DNA from: Thermoplasmata archaeon
GTDB taxonomy: Archaea; Thermoplasmatota; Thermoplasmata; Thermoplasmatales; Thermoplasmataceae
Direction: 5' to 3'
Length of the DNA: 61,268 bases
Assembly: GCA_021806295.1 (NCBI GenBank)
Contig: JAJZXS010000012.1
Span: 1 to 61,268, forward strand
Below, piece after piece: positions 60,845 through 61,268 of the stretch. A model generated the notes under the pieces. That model had not been told where the DNA came from, did no database searches, and saw only the letters and a program-made list of their open reading frames with translations. Position numbers and translations under genes: made by a program. Positions within the stretch are counted from its first letter, which is position 1. Every line of letters starts with the position of its first letter.

Positions 60845-61268
60845 ATGCAAAGGTTGGATAAAATAGTTGCGGAGGATAGAATCAGAAAGTACTCAAATAA
60901 ACTTATTGTGAAGATTATTGTAATTTTGAAAATATATGGAGTATCCTACAGATCTTTAAGGATAGACTGGCATTATATAAATTCATCAATAATAGATATG
61001 ATAAATCCTTATAATGACAGTGCTGCAGTAGATTCATCAGTTGTAAAGCCCTGTAAGGATACCACAGCACAGGGGAGAAGGAAGAATGGAAAATACAAGG
61101 TTCCTGAAAGTTCATGGGGCTACAGCACAATGGGCTATGAATATGGAAGGAAGGTGCATGCTTCAATAGATACTGATTCATTATCTGTAATGGAATGGAA
61201 GATAACCACTGCATCTGTATATGACAAGAATATGGCAGTTGAAATGATAGATTCTGTTAGGAATTATA
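60845..61268 (+). CDS. DDE transposase (IS4/IS5-type), cut by window end
   Basis: From the ATG at 60845 the frame stays open to the last base (141 codons). It has an N-terminal helical part (RIRKYSNKLIVKIIVILK), then the first catalytic Asp region AAVDSSVVKPCK, a GRRKNGKYK loop, and YEYGRKVHASIDTDSLSV, the pattern DDE_Tnp_1 proteins show around their first acid and following K/H. The gene continues beyond the window. It is the only transposase here with no break visible. Confidence 0.8.
   Translation, partial: MQRLDKIVAEDRIRKYSNKLIVKIIVILKIYGVSYRSLRIDWHYINSSIIDMINPYNDSAAVDSSVVKPCKDTTAQGRRKNGKYKVPESSWGYSTMGYEYGRKVHASIDTDSLSVMEWKITTASVYDKNMAVEMIDSVRNY

Noticed and set aside
1-61268. CRISPR arrays
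   Set aside because: No regularly spaced direct repeats are visible, and the Cas4-like nuclease at 41018-42412 has no cas neighbour.
1-61268. Complete tRNA or rRNA genes
   Set aside because: No stretch has a full cloverleaf pattern; the only tRNA-like sequence is the 3'-end-shaped piece at 1533-1560.

Overview
This is a stretch of chromosome from a low-GC archaeon that I place in Thermoplasmatota, most likely order Thermoplasmatales (Ferroplasma/Acidiplasma/Cuniculiplasma-like). The basis is the archaeal translation set (EF-1alpha, EF-2, S10, L44e, S27e, aIF2-alpha, Nop10, Rpo11, archaeal-type AlaRS and IleRS, Dph2), archaeal-only families (MptE-like, DUF373, PAC2) and AT-rich TATA boxes about 25 bp before start codons, which suggest many leaderless messages. 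No rRNA operon, complete tRNA gene or CRISPR array is visible. The species cannot be fixed from the sequence alone.

Layout. 1-1560: a small ribbon-helix-helix-like protein overlapping a TnpB gene broken by one stop codon, ending at a structured right end and a tRNA-3'-end-like sequence. 1573-32731: conserved core. This holds a ThDP enzyme, ComB-like, MptE-like and DUF373 proteins, an MBL hydrolase, a ferredoxin-NADP reductase-like flavoprotein, Dph2, a radical-SAM methylthiotransferase, an Lrp regulator facing aspartase, a degenerate isocitrate-dehydrogenase-like protein, an M50-like pseudo-protease, AlaRS, dCMP deaminase, an Hsp20-ArsR heat-shock pair, the tuf-rpsJ-fusA operon, rpoL-TrmG10, IleRS, and the operon rpl44e-rps27e-eif2a-nop10-PAC2.

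32790-38713 is a very AT-rich accessory island bounded by decayed insertion sequences (IS3-like, IS256-like and other DDE remnants). It carries the most unusual locus: a 117-aa hydrophobic peptide with one N-terminal membrane helix and a small-residue-rich helical tail, followed on the same strand by a large membrane protein fusing a SpoIIM/DUF95-like domain to an S26 signal-peptidase domain. A 5'-truncated paralog of the fusion lies across the IS remnants. I propose, as inference, a circular-bacteriocin-like peptide with its maturation/export/immunity protein.

38763-53698 is metabolic and transport: FixC-FixX, acyl-CoA dehydrogenase and a dienoyl-CoA-reductase-like SDR (a fatty-acid or branched-chain oxidation theme), a RecB/Cas4-like nuclease with cysteine clusters, a phosphoribosyltransferase, two MFS carriers, a YeeE/YedE sulfur-compound transporter with a two-helix partner, an M20 peptidase and a proline-racemase-family enzyme. 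53893-61268 is a second decaying accessory region: an AbrB/PIN pair, a MazF/RHH pair, pseudogenes of an ABC ATPase, an MFS exporter and a DUF4143-type AAA ATPase, a solo IS256-type end, two orphan proteins and a DDE transposase running off the window.
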